Made by a program: the position numbers and the translations under genes. Shown one piece after another: positions 56,101 through 64,000 of a DNA stretch of 64,000 nucleotides (position 1 is the stretch's first letter; every line of letters begins with the position of its first letter). The notes beneath the pieces were generated by a model. That model searched no databases and was not told the origin of the DNA. It saw only the letters and a program-made list of their open reading frames with translations. The stretch comes from Zygnema cylindricum (taxonomy: Eukaryota; Streptophyta; Zygnematophyceae; Zygnematales; Zygnemataceae), in assembly GCA_037447655.1 (NCBI GenBank), contig JBBHKE010002841.1, positions 160,536 through 224,535 of the forward strand, given 5' to 3'.

Positions 56101-58944
56101 TGTGTCTTACAAGTATTCGAGGTATTCCATTCCACCGGTGGAAAATGGAACGCTGCCACTCAACTCGTTATAAGATAAAGATCTGCCACACCGGGCATTC
56201 ACAAAACTGATTACAAAAATAGCTGGAAAAAAATCACAAATTGAAGGAAACTAAGCAATAAACCAAAACAATTTAGCAAAAGGAATAAATAAAAGCTGAA
56301 AAAAACAACCAATTTTCAACAACATGCAAAGATATTTAGCAAAAGAAACAACGAATAAAATAAATATATACATGATGTCAAATATTAAATCAAAAATTAC
56401 ATGTTTCTCTAATATCGCCCTCGAACATACATGCATATAAGTAATGAATATAAGCAAATATATGTAGATATTTGCATCTTATCTCTTGCCCCAACCAGTT
56501 TTTGCTTTCATTTCATTGCTTAACACAGATAATTCCATTTCAAATGACTAAATAAAAAAATACAACAAAAAGAACAATCAGCAAACCCAAAATAATAATA
56601 ATTGCTAAGAATTGCTGAAAAAAACCACTTTAAACTAGAATGGTTACACACCACATGGCTTTTCGAATTATCCTCATTCCCCTCCGATTGCACAAAAAAA
56701 TAAATTTCAAAATAATAAAAAAAAACTCATCGAAACATAGAATGAAATATACACATTTTAATGCAAGGTTCTAAATTAAAAAGATTGGATCACGATTCTT
56801 TGCTCCTCCTTTCGCCATTTTTAACCCAGAACGCTCTCCCCTCCCCCCAATCAACCTCAATAAATTTACTTGAATTCCTACCCCTATTTTTCTAAATGTA
56901 ATCAAAAAACAAATAGCAAAGCTTTGCAACGAGAAAAAATTCAAAAAAAAAAAACTTAGTCTAAAATGTCTACTACACAACCAAATAGTAAATTGTTTTT
57001 TTTTTCTTTCAAATGAATATTGTTTCCAAAATTATTTATCACGCTAATTAGAGATCATTAGTTTTAATTAACAGGATTATATATATATTTTTTTTGGTTT
57101 CTAGGTAATGGTGAAGAGGTCATAAAAGATCGAAACGAGGAAATCAAGGTGTAAACAAAAGGGCAAAAGGAGAGGGAAGGTAAAAAAAAGAAAAAGGAAG
57201 TAAAAGAGACAAACAAAGAACAAAATAAAGATGTGTGCTGTAAATTCATTTGTCTCAGTTGAGATTATTATTGCACTTGAAATAAAAAAAAAATATATGA
57301 ATGAAACACATAGGAGAAGGAATTGAGAAGCCGCGCACATGGTTTCTGGGTAGAGCTAATCTGGCTATGACTAATCTAGGTAGAACTAACCTAGGTAAAA
57401 GATATTTTTTTATTTTTTTTAAACTTCAAAGGAACTATCTACACTAAAAAAAGGCTAGTTTTAAGACATAGTGTTTAGGACTTACAAACAAGAAATGCCA
57501 ATTTGTATTTTAAGAATAGATATTTCATTAACAATTAAATATTACTCGACACAAGCATTCCTTAATGATTTTCAAGGTTTCTTTTTTATTGGTTTCTATG
57601 AATGGTCACCATCATTGTATATTAGTGTCACTTTTTGTTATTTTTGTTATTATTATAATTTTCTATTATTATCGCTAATGTTGTTATAATTGTTATTTAT
57701 AATACTATTACCCCTCTAATCATTGTCATTGTTATTACGTTTACTTATCATGTTAAATATATTTGGAATACAGTCACACAAACATTTAAAGATCTAGAAT
57801 TTCATTTTTCAATAATAAAAAAGGACAGAAATAATATTACCTATCATTATAGTAATGATAATAGTGATAACAGTGATAAAAATAATAATTACTACTATGC
57901 CTATAATAATCGTACTCGAAACAAACAAATAAAATAACAAAAAATAGCAATTAAAAGAAAATCACACCACGTGGGTTTTGTAATATTATTTTTTTTCCTC
58001 CAATGCAAAAAAAAAAAACAATTTGAGAACCAACATAAAAAATCTCAAGAAAAAAGAAAGGGAAAACACACATTTGTAGAATCTATTAAATTGTCATTCC
58101 CTTACCCCCAAACCCTTTATTTCCGCAGAACCCCGTCATCCTCCCATTTTCTACCATCAAGTCAATTAATTTTTTGTTACTAATTTTCTTAATCGAAAGC
58201 TAAAATAAAAAATCTTTCTCTTGCGAAACATTGATTTCGGTGAACTATTTTCTGCGGAAAACCAATTCTATTTAAAACACACTTTAACTGTGTTGTAATA
58301 CACTTTAAGCTGTGCCCCCAATGAATCTCGACTATTGCATTTCTAGTTTTATATTCATGCATATTTTATTTTCAATGAAGTACTATCTTTACGAGACTTT
58401 TAAATCGGTCTATAGTTTGTGTATGGATACCCTTATTACTAGCCGTACACATTGTACTTATTGAAGACCACAACTTTAGTTTACGTTAATTCATTATTGA
58501 TCCCATAATGTTGCATTTGTCCTCAATTCTTTCAACCCGTAACTTTTCATTAACAGTCACTCGTTCAACCTTAATGCATTGCAGCTTCTTTTATTTTGGA
58601 TGTGCAAAAGAGTCCTCACTAAAGCTTAGTGATGAGTCCTCACTAAATCTCGTGCTACTCTAGTTATTATTCAACTTTTTAACTTATCTGTTGCTTCTCT
58701 TTCTGAATTCTTCTTATTTGATTTTGGTCTACCCTTTGCTTCCACAATGTTCATTCATATGAGTCTCCTCTCTCTTGTATTTGATTATTTTCACCGATTT
58801 CTTTTTGTTTTGCTCACCATGCCTTTAAGTTTTATACGATGCATAACACAACCATAGTGTCATGTGTCTTACAAAGCTCGGAGGCCTCTCATACCACCGA
58901 TGGACGACGGAATGCTTCCAGTCAGCTGGTTGCCCGACAATACT
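37361..58944 (-). CDS. LRR-EGF-proline-rich gene (3' part; 7 exons recognised)
   Basis: Exons, 5' to 3' on the minus strand: 58944-58873, 56182-56111, 52761-52684, 50248-50177, 41360-41292, 40483-40206, 38127-37361. Every LRR exon starts and ends in phase 2; the EGF exon enters in phase 2 and leaves in phase 1; the last exon enters in phase 1, so the reading frame is continuous across all joins. The predicted product has at least five plant-type LRRs, a Cys-rich EGF-like module and a basic Pro-rich C-terminus ending in a stop, with no transmembrane or kinase region. That suggests a secreted or wall protein, functionally like LRR-extensins, but with an EGF module they lack. The signal peptide and N-terminal exons are not found. 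Introns reach about 9 kb and contain copia D. A pseudogene cannot be excluded. Confidence 0.65.
38128..40205. other. Intron of the LRR-EGF-Pro gene
   Basis: AT-rich, no recognisable repeat or coding region. Donor ATGTATGTCC at its 5' end (minus strand, 40205) and acceptor CTTTTGTAG at 38128. Confidence 0.55.
40206..40483 (-). CDS. EGF-like cysteine-rich exon
   Basis: Acceptor ATATTTGCAG, 278 nt, donor AAAT|GTATGT. The product begins TADNNYFTEVAATIDWGQDC. A cysteine-rich part follows, with spacing CNATQPGGPCAGGGICSNG and GPSCECNNGYSNEE, then FIC, the C-x-GG-x-C...C-x-C-x-x-G-Y pattern of an EGF-like fold. EGF modules are usually extracellular. The exon enters in phase 2, matching the LRR exons, and leaves in phase 1, matching the Pro-rich exon (joint codon TTG). 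Ten or more Cys residues fit a disulphide-bonded secreted domain. Confidence 0.7.
41292..41360 (-). CDS. LRR exon (69 nt)
   Basis: Acceptor TGTGTCTTAG and donor GTAAGA flank 69 nt reading DLSNNQLSGSIPLSINQLEF then FW plus a split codon, an LRR one residue short of the usual 24. It lies about 0.8 kb upstream of the EGF exon and is probably the last repeat. The adjacent intron shares ACCAATCATAAAA-type words with the other units. Confidence 0.75.
41460..42784 (+). mobile_element. Copia remnant related to element 1
   Basis: Pieces of integrase (CGPMRVRSTIGALYFITFID, about 41645) and RNase H (GGGHVSWFSKNQATVALSSI then EIEYMAGTS, 42348-42440) resemble element 1, followed by the RNase H tail and an LTR-edge-like end (CTTATGTTTGAA). 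The same end recurs at 51082-51095. Heavily frameshifted. It ends at the target duplication of copia D. Confidence 0.75.
42785..43892 (-). repeat. 3' LTR of copia D (1108 bp)
   Basis: About twice as long as the 5' LTR because it keeps a central segment (about 43200-43700) that the 5' copy lacks, and because its U3 end is tandemly duplicated (43712-43803 and 43804-43892, 92-bp period). TATA-like box on the minus strand near 43010. Confidence 0.8.
43893..46230 (-). pseudogene. pol: Copia pol: integrase tail, RT, RNase H (element D)
   Basis: From 5' to 3': the linker, RT start (SEPRSYGEAMNSCENNRWKT, TPNTWELVNCPPDRKPMGCK at 45500-45309), RT middle with several stops and an NGLKQAS motif, MLGNLIYFMNCTRLDLAAAV (44559), and RNase H (WSSKEQNVIAQSTIEAEYMA, about 44280-44210; DNQAAIASVDNPKHHFKAQH; DMMTKHVPSPKLEFCRKK). 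A polypurine tract AATAAAGGGAG directly precedes the 3' LTR. Many stops; the YVDD region is degraded. Confidence 0.8.
46231..46764 (-). pseudogene. pol: Copia integrase (element D)
   Basis: Starts MIMWHKRLGHVYVDKLREMK, with the zinc-binding His and Cys (NNCSGCAQGNLHKLAF). The first catalytic Asp is not recognisable: SASYRYLGPPRVRSFGGKRY stands where relatives have HxDxxGP. After a stop at 46429 the core continues in pieces to NPNGVAERLN near 46270. Confidence 0.8.
46954..48301 (-). pseudogene. gag: Copia gag and protease (element D)
   Basis: Starts MPIFYGSGFIYKENMIIKAL, then CEKQLWGIVSGRV, frame-shifted into NMVAVNLIFQNLIQAIATP and the 47631-46954 frame. The zinc-knuckle remnant is CHKPRHFLRECKK (Gly to Arg). 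At the protease site, RLDNKLTMHMCKDRKWF stands where relatives have DSGAT-HMCKDR, so the catalytic D-S/T-G is lost. Confidence 0.8.
48323..48854 (-). repeat. 5' LTR of copia D (532 bp)
   Basis: TGTAGGAATTAG...GAATTACA. Shares U3 start and the R-U5 part with the 3' LTR. The internal body starts AGTTATGGGCCCACC; the primer-binding site is not the TGGTATC type and is unidentified. Confidence 0.85.
50177..50248 (-). CDS. LRR exon (72 nt)
   Basis: SLQNNRFSGSIPSNIGELYT then LET plus a split codon. Acceptor GATGTCACAG and donor GTAAGA. Identical over 72 bases to the inverted-arm exon at 32762-32833. The join with the exon at 52684 gives codon ATG, and with 41360 gives TTA (Leu). Confidence 0.8.
50852..51095 (+). 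mobile_element. Copia 3'-end remnant at the junction of two LRR units
   Basis: Starts abruptly at CTTATGGAAAATC and matches 42540-42779 (RNase H tail HTHRIFNSI and the CACGGATTCCCA segment), ending CTTATGTTTGAA followed by TTAATGGCTAT. It is the same remnant that precedes copia D in the other unit, so it was duplicated along with the unit. Confidence 0.75.
52684..52761 (-). CDS. LRR exon (78 nt)
   Basis: Acceptor GCTGTCACAG and donor GTAAGA. Reads NLSYNNLSGTIPLYIDPWQP, then NWLRE plus a split codon, an LRR with two extra residues after the IP motif. It is phase 2 at both ends. It is less regular than its neighbours (LYIDPWQPNW replaces xxIGxLxxL), which may mean relaxed constraint. Confidence 0.7.
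54092..55330. repeat. CT-rich tract followed by degenerate AAAATGCAAAA repeats
   Basis: 54092-54300 is CTCTCCCT-type low complexity. 54520-55330 consists of dozens of imperfect AAAATG(C/T)-AAAA words of about 9-13 bp. The long Phe-rich minus-strand and Ser/Leu-rich plus-strand frames here are artefacts. Confidence 0.8.
55331..56110. other. LRR-gene intron, no other feature
   Basis: AT-rich, with a short ATT/ATA trinucleotide tract near 55505-55530 and 55596-55615. It ends at the donor of the exon at 56111-56182. Confidence 0.5.
56111..56182 (-). CDS. LRR exon (72 nt)
   Basis: Acceptor CCGGTGTGGCAG and donor GTAAGA around 72 nt reading SLSYNELSGSVPFSTGGMEY, then LEY plus a split codon. Joins upstream and downstream both give TTA (Leu), restoring the LRR consensus. 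Confidence 0.78.
58873..58944 (-). CDS. LRR exon (72 nt), most upstream found
   Basis: Acceptor GGTTTCACAG and donor GTAAGA around 72 nt reading VLSGNQLTGSIPSSIGGMRG, then LRA plus a split codon. It is a canonical plant LRR. Earlier exons (other repeats, N-terminal cap, signal peptide) should lie above 59 kb but I could not find them, either because an island is inserted at 59.4 kb or because they are outside the window. Confidence 0.8.
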
Positions 58945-59399
58945 CTGTGAAACCAGCCGTCCGCATGAACAATCATTAAAAACTGACAAGAACTCGAACA
59001 TTACGGAAAAACAATATTATTACTTCTCAATTTCCTCAGTCACATTTGTTTACACTCGTTCGCATGGACCCCTCTTCCCTCCCCCGACCCTTCCACCTCC
59101 CTCCCCCCCTCTCCTTTTTTGTTACAACCCGTTGCTCATTTAACCATCTTTCACACAAAAAAAAGAGAAAAAAAATATCAACATAACCAGTATTCATCAA
59201 CATAAATACATACAATAAAAATTTATGAAATAAAAAAACAAACAATCATGTCGAAATCAGAAATTCCATGTTTTTGTAATTTCTTCCACACACATACATA
59301 TGTATATGTGTCGTGAATGTCTGTATATATGTACATTTATATATTATCTTTTGCATCCCTTGGCTTTTGATTTCCCTCCCTTATATCACGCAAATTAAT

Positions 59400-59896
59400 C
59401 CATTAATAAAGAGACTCCTACCGACGGCAGTTTCCAGCGGAGGGTTGCCCCAAACTAACAGGAATGGGGTAGGTGCACACGGGGTGGGCGGAGAAGTTGT
59501 AGGGAATCAGATGGGAAAGCAGAACCTTTACTTCATCAATGCAACTGGACCACCGATGTTTGTGCAACAGTTGTCGACATCTTGAGTACTCTTGGAGGAG
59601 GTGCCCTTTGAAGCTCAACGTCAAAATACAGGCGCGGGAATACAAGGAAGACGGGTATGGCCGAAATACTTAGAATGGAGGGAGAGGGCGAAGGCTTGGA
59701 GGCCCAGGGGACAGATAGGGTTGTCTCAATGCTCCTTTCCCTCCACAGCACCAATAGTGCAGGAATGGCTAAGCAACAATTGCGTATTATGCACCTCTCG
59801 CAGATTCACTCGACCAACATCCTCAATGCCCTAAGCACCAAATACTCCACGAAGGGTGGCACTCGCAAAGCGTGCGCCTATCGAAACTACACATGA
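59400..59896 (+). pseudogene. Unidentified coding-like sequence, island part 1
   Basis: A sharp change to less AT-rich sequence. One frame (to 59585) reads GVGAHGVGGEVVGNQMGKQN then LYFINATGPPMFVQQLSTS and a stop. A second frame covering about 59518-59896 is open except for one TGA near 59610 and contains LRIMHLSQIHSTNILNALST. The composition resembles real protein, but I do not recognise any family. Overlapping frames with single breaks suggest a decayed gene or a captured fragment. Confidence 0.35.
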
Positions 59897-60128
59897 AGCC
59901 TGTTGCTTTTAGAAACATGGTTTCCCAAATGACTTAAAACAGTACACCACTCTGAAAGATATGACCGCGAACCTGATCATCCAAGATCCTTTTGCCACGA
60001 CGGCCTCACAGTCTCAACGGAGAGGAGAAAGGAAAGTTGGAGGCGGATTACACGCAGTCTTAAGTTAACATTACTAGTATCTTTTACCAATAAACAAGAG
60101 TAGCTGCAGAAATAAACGGAAAAATTAA

Positions 60129-60360
60129 GTGTCTCTTTCACCTTTTTATGCTATCATTATTGTAACTAAAGAGGATGTACTCAAGAAAGCACAAGCTTTT
60201 GTGAATGGCCTGAACAAGCACCTTTCAGACGGAGCCCTTTTGAACCAACACAAATTAGGAGGAATTGTTATAGGAAGTGGAGAAAACCCTCAACCTTCTT
60301 GGGTTCTTTCACACGCTTCGTGGGGACTGGGGATTTAAAAATGCACTCAAAACCCTCAAT
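60129..60360 (+). pseudogene. Unidentified coding-like sequence, island part 2
   Basis: Frame reading TKEDVLKKAQAFVNGLNKHL, then GGIVIGSGENPQPSWVLSHA and a stop at 60338. Another frame picks up with GDWGFKNALKTLNALKAYAK (about 60320-60380), which suggests a one-base frameshift in a once longer reading frame. No family recognised. Confidence 0.35.
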
Positions 60361-60769
60361 GCCCTAAAAGCATATGCAAAAACAGGGAGATCGTGACAAG
60401 GGTGTAGGATTAGGACCTAATCCTTTGAGGCAATGGTTATTCCTTGTCAGCAAAATGGGATTCAAAAAAAAACCCACGAATCCCACACCACCAAGAAAAC
60501 CCTTGTCTAGACCACTCCCTCCAGGTTTCCAGAATTGTATACGAGGCGCACAAACAAAAATCAACAACTCAAAAAAAATTGAGAATCCCGAAACCTAAGA
60601 ATTCTCCTCTCCAACAACCAATGAATGCTCCGCCAATTTTTTAAAGGAGTGGGACAGATTGAAAAATACGATTTGACAAGCAAAACCAAGGCTGGCATTT
60701 TAACTTCATTTGAATGAAACGTACTTACCTTGTTGTACCAACTTTAGACATCATATACGTGCTCATTAA

Positions 60770-61334
60770 ATGTCACCGAATAGACTTGTCATACTTCATG
60801 TGCTGCTCTTCGCCAAGAAGAATACTAGGTTTGAGGTAACGGTCACCAGAGAAGGTAGCCAAACGGAAAAGAGTAGACCTTTTTCCACCGGTCCATACAG
60901 AGGGGTGCCTTATTATCCACCCCCGCGAACTACCGTTATAGAACAAAATTATTGTACGTTTATGGTGGCCACAATTCATAACACTACGGACATTTCCAGA
61001 TGATCCACTGTAGCAGGTTTCAGCATGTTAGCACCAATTTCTACCCAATTAAATGACTATTGCGCCTCTTAAACGAATTCTCAAAAAGACAAAGCCGAAA
61101 GTTTTTAAGAGTAGAGTCAAAGTGAGTAATGATGGACAAGGTCACCAACCCGTTTTTAGTTTGATTTCGGCCACGAAAATGACCTTCATGAATAACAAGA
61201 ATTGTAAACGTCCCTACCCGTACCATTCTCAACAAAGACGATCAGTACAAAGTATTGTTGGCCACCTAAACATGGTGACGACTATGGACTACTATGGCAT
61301 TTTCGCTAGAGCCATTAGTTGTCCGCCAATTTGA
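60770..61334 (+). pseudogene. Unidentified coding-like sequence, island part 3
   Basis: Two adjacent frames: 60770-61003, with GPYRGVPYYPPPRTTVIEQN and YCTFMVATIHNTTDISR, and 61053-61334, with a Lys-rich start (PLKRILKKTKPKVFKSRVKV) and QPVFSLISATKMTFMNNKN. Not recognised. Same strand and composition as parts 1 and 2. Confidence 0.3.
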
Positions 61335-61502
61335 TGGACTGAAAATAAGAGCTACATTGATCCCTTCACCAAGTGGAACCGAGGGGGTTTTCTGGGTCCC
61401 CTAAGGGCTAACACAGTTTACGTAGGCTTGTTAGATATAACCAGTCTCTATTGGTAATTTTCGGAGGTTTAATATTGAAGGTTGTGATGGGAGTTTTGAG
61501 GA

Positions 61503-61565
61503 CTTAATTGTAGTACATATTGAAGCTTATTCTAGTTGTAAGCTTCAATAGGTACTACAATTAAG
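61503..61565. repeat. Hairpin with 27-bp arms, one mismatch, 9-nt loop
   Basis: Left arm 61503-61529 (CTTAATTGTAGTACATATTG...) and right arm 61539-61565 are reverse complements at 26 of 27 positions, with loop TTCTAGTTG. It lies at the right edge of the island. It could be an element terminus, a small-RNA precursor or a very short inverted duplication. Confidence 0.85.
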
Positions 61566-62204
61566 TTTATAGTGAAATACATGTACTACTGAGCGAAAAA
61601 TCTGCAAAGTTAAAAAATAAAAGATTCTTGTGTGTCCAATCGTGTATCCAATCACCTCAAATGCAAACATGGTGTTGTCAGCCGCAATCGGTTTAGTTCG
61701 GGAAGTGGAAGTTGCTCACAAATTGATGCGAATGTCCACGTCATGAAGAAATTTCAATGTCCGTCCGTATATAAGGAGGCCAAAAGACGTCTTTAAAAAG
61801 AGATTGTATATACTCTCATATTATATGTTGACACCTGACGATATTTTATAGACATCCGGAATGATCAGTTGACAACAAGCTAATTCAGATAGCCCGAAGT
61901 AACATTGTACGAACGTGAAGATGAAAAGTGCTACATCAAATGAATTTAACTAACGGGGAGAAAGATGACTCATCACTTGGACCATAACTACGCAACAAAA
62001 TTTGTTGGGTGTAAAACACAAATATCGGAGCTTTGTTTTGTTACGAGTTGATTTCTTTTTAGACTGATTGTTTTTTCTGCTGTGTAAAATGTAGTAATTG
62101 ATTCAGGGAGGAATCAGGTGTTGTCTAGATTATAGGAACTGTACTTCTTGTGCATCACAGTGTTTTAATGGTCAGTTTCTCCATGAGTGAGTAGAGAGAG
62201 GTTT
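61566..62204. other. No supported gene
   Basis: Mixed-composition sequence between the hairpin and the dispersed repeat copy 3. No recognisable domain or repeat terminus. Confidence 0.45.
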
Positions 62205-63660
62205 GTAAATGATATGAATGTAGTCAGAATCAGTGACCAGAACTAGCCGGATATCATAGGAGTAGAGACGAGAGAGAGATATTTTTTGAGCTCAAAATTG
62301 CCCGCTTCATATTTTTTAATTGAAAATAGATGGAAGGGTGAAATTCTTTTCTTAGAAAAAAAAAAAAAAAAAGAGTGGAAACGAAAAAACGTACTGTACA
62401 AACACATAAGGTACTTGTACAAGACAAAAAAAGTATCCAATGTCATCATAATAGTGGCGTGGGCTCAAAAAAAAGAAAAAGACCCAAACTCTGGCTTCAC
62501 TCCATAATGAAATGCCGACGCTGCGGCTGCCTGTTTGACCGAGTTTGATTGTGTTTGACCATGTTTGACGATGTTTGACCATGTTTGACCGTGTTTGACA
62601 AGGTTTGACTAGAACTTCTATACAGTAACATTACCGCTTCAGCTTCATCTTCAACCTTTTTGCATCCGATTTCTACCAATCCATGTACAAAAACCCAACA
62701 AACAACTTATTTGTCACTTTTCCAAATTTTTAGATCTCCACTAATTTCTACATGCAAAAAGATACAAAAAGATATGAATTCAAGACCGGAGAACTTGGCA
62801 AGTGAAATAAATAACATAAACCTCAATGAGAAAAAAAAACCTTTCCTCATCCCCCCTATGACGGAATTCAAAGAACATACAAAAAGTATTGAAGGACCGA
62901 CATTTTTCTCTTTAATGCATAAAGTTTAGCAAAAACAAAAATAGATTGAGATGGTAAACCATCACGACTTCGGAAAAAAAAAACATAAACCGTGAAAACA
63001 AATTTATAGAGATGATAATTGCGCCGTCATCAAACTCATCTTTCCAACGGATGTCGACCAGTCGACAAAAGCTTTGAAATTGAGGTAAACAACTGAGAAA
63101 AAAATGAAGTAAAGAACGAGGTCTAAGAAAAACCAAGAAATTTTGTTGAAAAAAGAGAGAGAGGGAGAAAGAGACAAGAGGGAAGGCGGGAGGATGGGAA
63201 GAGGTAGGAAGTGAAGGTGTTTGAAAACCCGTCCAAAAAATCTTGCTCTTCAAAAGGTTATTAAAAATATATGTTATTCATAAAACATGTCACGTGCATG
63301 ATTAGACTTCACAGCCGCAGAAAGCACTATACCATACAACTTTCGCATGAAGCTTGCACTGAAGAATTTTGAATTCACAACTTTTTTAATACAATGCGCC
63401 GTTTCGTACCATTTTTGGCAGTTAATTACTCTTTGAAATTTTTCGTGCATTTTTTTGGTACTGTACTGAACCTTGCGTTTTTCGCGCTACGGACAAAGTG
63501 TGAGACTTTTACGTTAGACGTCCACACTCATTTCGTTTGACGACGCGCCGTGCCGCGCGGACGTTGTGTGTATAAATGTATTTAGGATTTTTTCTCATTT
63601 GTTTTTTTTTTTTTTTAAACAAAAAAACACAACCAACAACCCTATGACCCTAAAATCGCA
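62205..63660 (-). repeat. Dispersed gene-like repeat, copy 3, with empty insertion site
   Basis: Reverse complement of 10.88-12.51 plus 17.88-18.01 kb. The junction TGAAAATAGATGGAAGGG shows the target of copia element 1 as a single ATAGA (62326-62330), with no element. It contains the TTTGACCATG minisatellite (62528-62612) and the CpG-rich palindrome (63540-63565). Candidate exon frames (RWKDEFDDGAIIISIN on the minus strand near 63030) are partly open. Confidence 0.75.
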
Positions 63661-63720
63661 AGGAACCTTGTAGTACTTTACAAAGTGTGGGACTAACGCA
63701 TTTTTTGAATTTGTGTCCCT

Positions 63721-64000
63721 TGCAATTCTGTGTCCTCCATTGGACTACAGAATATTGGAAGCCTCTAGATAGTTACTAGCTAACCCACTTTCAATGGCAA
63801 CCACTGCTACCCAAGCAAAGACGTAGACCATCTGACTACACCCTTGTGCAGCTAGGACTCCCCTGAGTCCAAAAGAAAAAAAATCTCTGAAAACGCCCAA
63901 CCATGCCATAAGTTATGGGGTGGCAAAGATGCCTATTTTATACAAACCCTCAAGGGGAGAGGTAACTATACAAAAAACACTAAGTCTTGATTCCCTCTAA
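63721..64000 (-). repeat. LTR fragment, minus strand, running off the window
   Basis: Resembles the end of the LTR at 28592-29598: GGACACAG(A/T) at the terminus, GTTGGGCGTTTTC near 63895, GCCACNNCATAACTTAT, and a TATA-like TGTATAAAATAGG on the minus strand near 63940. Its 3' terminus is at about 63721 (TGCAATTCTG on the plus strand), next to copy 3 of the dispersed repeat. It may be a solo LTR or an element extending beyond the window. Confidence 0.6.

Larger units (their letters stand above)
48855..59200 (-). repeat. Tandem array of homologous LRR exon-intron units
   Basis: Four units with LRR exons ending (5' side) at 50248, 52761, 56182 and 58944. Introns share ordered landmarks: GAGGGACTCAAAACAATATC (50307, 52822), a C-rich patch of CCCTCCC type (49260, 51730, 53520, 56835, 58105), and CACCACNTGGCTTTTNTCA-like blocks (50817, 53359, 56650). 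Exon spacing is 2.5, 3.4 and 2.8 kb. 48855-50845 and 51096-53395 are the closest pair. Confidence 0.8.

Noticed and set aside
59418-59754. Minus-strand frames as N-terminal exons of the LRR gene
   Set aside because: No signal peptide, LRR or phase-2 splice pattern could be found in them; the plus-strand frames look at least as protein-like.
61503-61565. Helitron 3' end
   Set aside because: A hairpin is present but no CTRR terminus follows at the right distance and no 5' TC end or Rep/helicase was recognised.

Overview
The window looks like a transposon-rich nuclear segment of a streptophyte plant. The support is: many Ty1/copia elements, two with a primer-binding site of the plant initiator-tRNA(Met) type (TGGTATCGRAGC); MITE-like and hAT-like DNA elements; AT-rich introns; and a leucine-rich-repeat (LRR) gene built from 72-nt, phase-2 exons, the layout typical of land-plant LRR proteins. 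Nothing bacterial is present. I cannot name the species. A non-angiosperm streptophyte is only a guess, from the unusual LRR-EGF-proline-rich architecture.

Layout. 0-10 kb: a two-copy promoter-like repeat, a TIR MITE (405-952), a broken copia element A (2038-7487) whose protease region is present twice around an LTR-derived insert, the start of an opposite-strand element, a 10-N assembly gap and simple repeats. 10-22.5 kb: one copy of a dispersed gene-like repeat carrying candidate exons, split by copia element 1 (12513-17882, with both LTRs and a 5-bp target duplication), then LTR debris and a further copy of the gene-like repeat. 22.5-30 kb: copia element B (22536-28181, two 654-bp LTRs), then the 3' end and LTR of another copia. 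30-32 kb: an hAT-type MITE holding a second MITE.

32-59 kb is the most informative part. Small exons on the minus strand, invisible to a long-ORF search, form a single phase-consistent gene. It has LRR exons at 58.9, 56.1, 52.7, 50.2 and 41.3 kb, then a cysteine-rich EGF-like exon (40.5-40.2 kb), then a proline-rich extensin-like exon (38.1-37.4 kb) that ends in a stop codon. The LRR exons sit in homologous 2.5-3.4 kb units, so the gene seems to have grown by tandem duplication of exon plus intron. A full copia element (D, 42785-48854, minus) sits inside one unit. Part of that unit, including one LRR exon and the 5' part of D, is copied in inverted orientation at 31.9-36.0 kb.

59-64 kb: a less AT-rich island (59.4-61.5 kb) of short unidentified open frames ending at a 27-bp-arm hairpin, then an inverted copy of the 10-12.5 kb gene-like repeat. 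That copy lacks copia element 1 and so preserves its empty insertion site. A minus-strand LTR fragment runs off the end.

The transposons carry visible disabling changes. The LRR-EGF-proline-rich gene is the one locus that still looks spliceable, although its 5' end is not in view and expression is untested.
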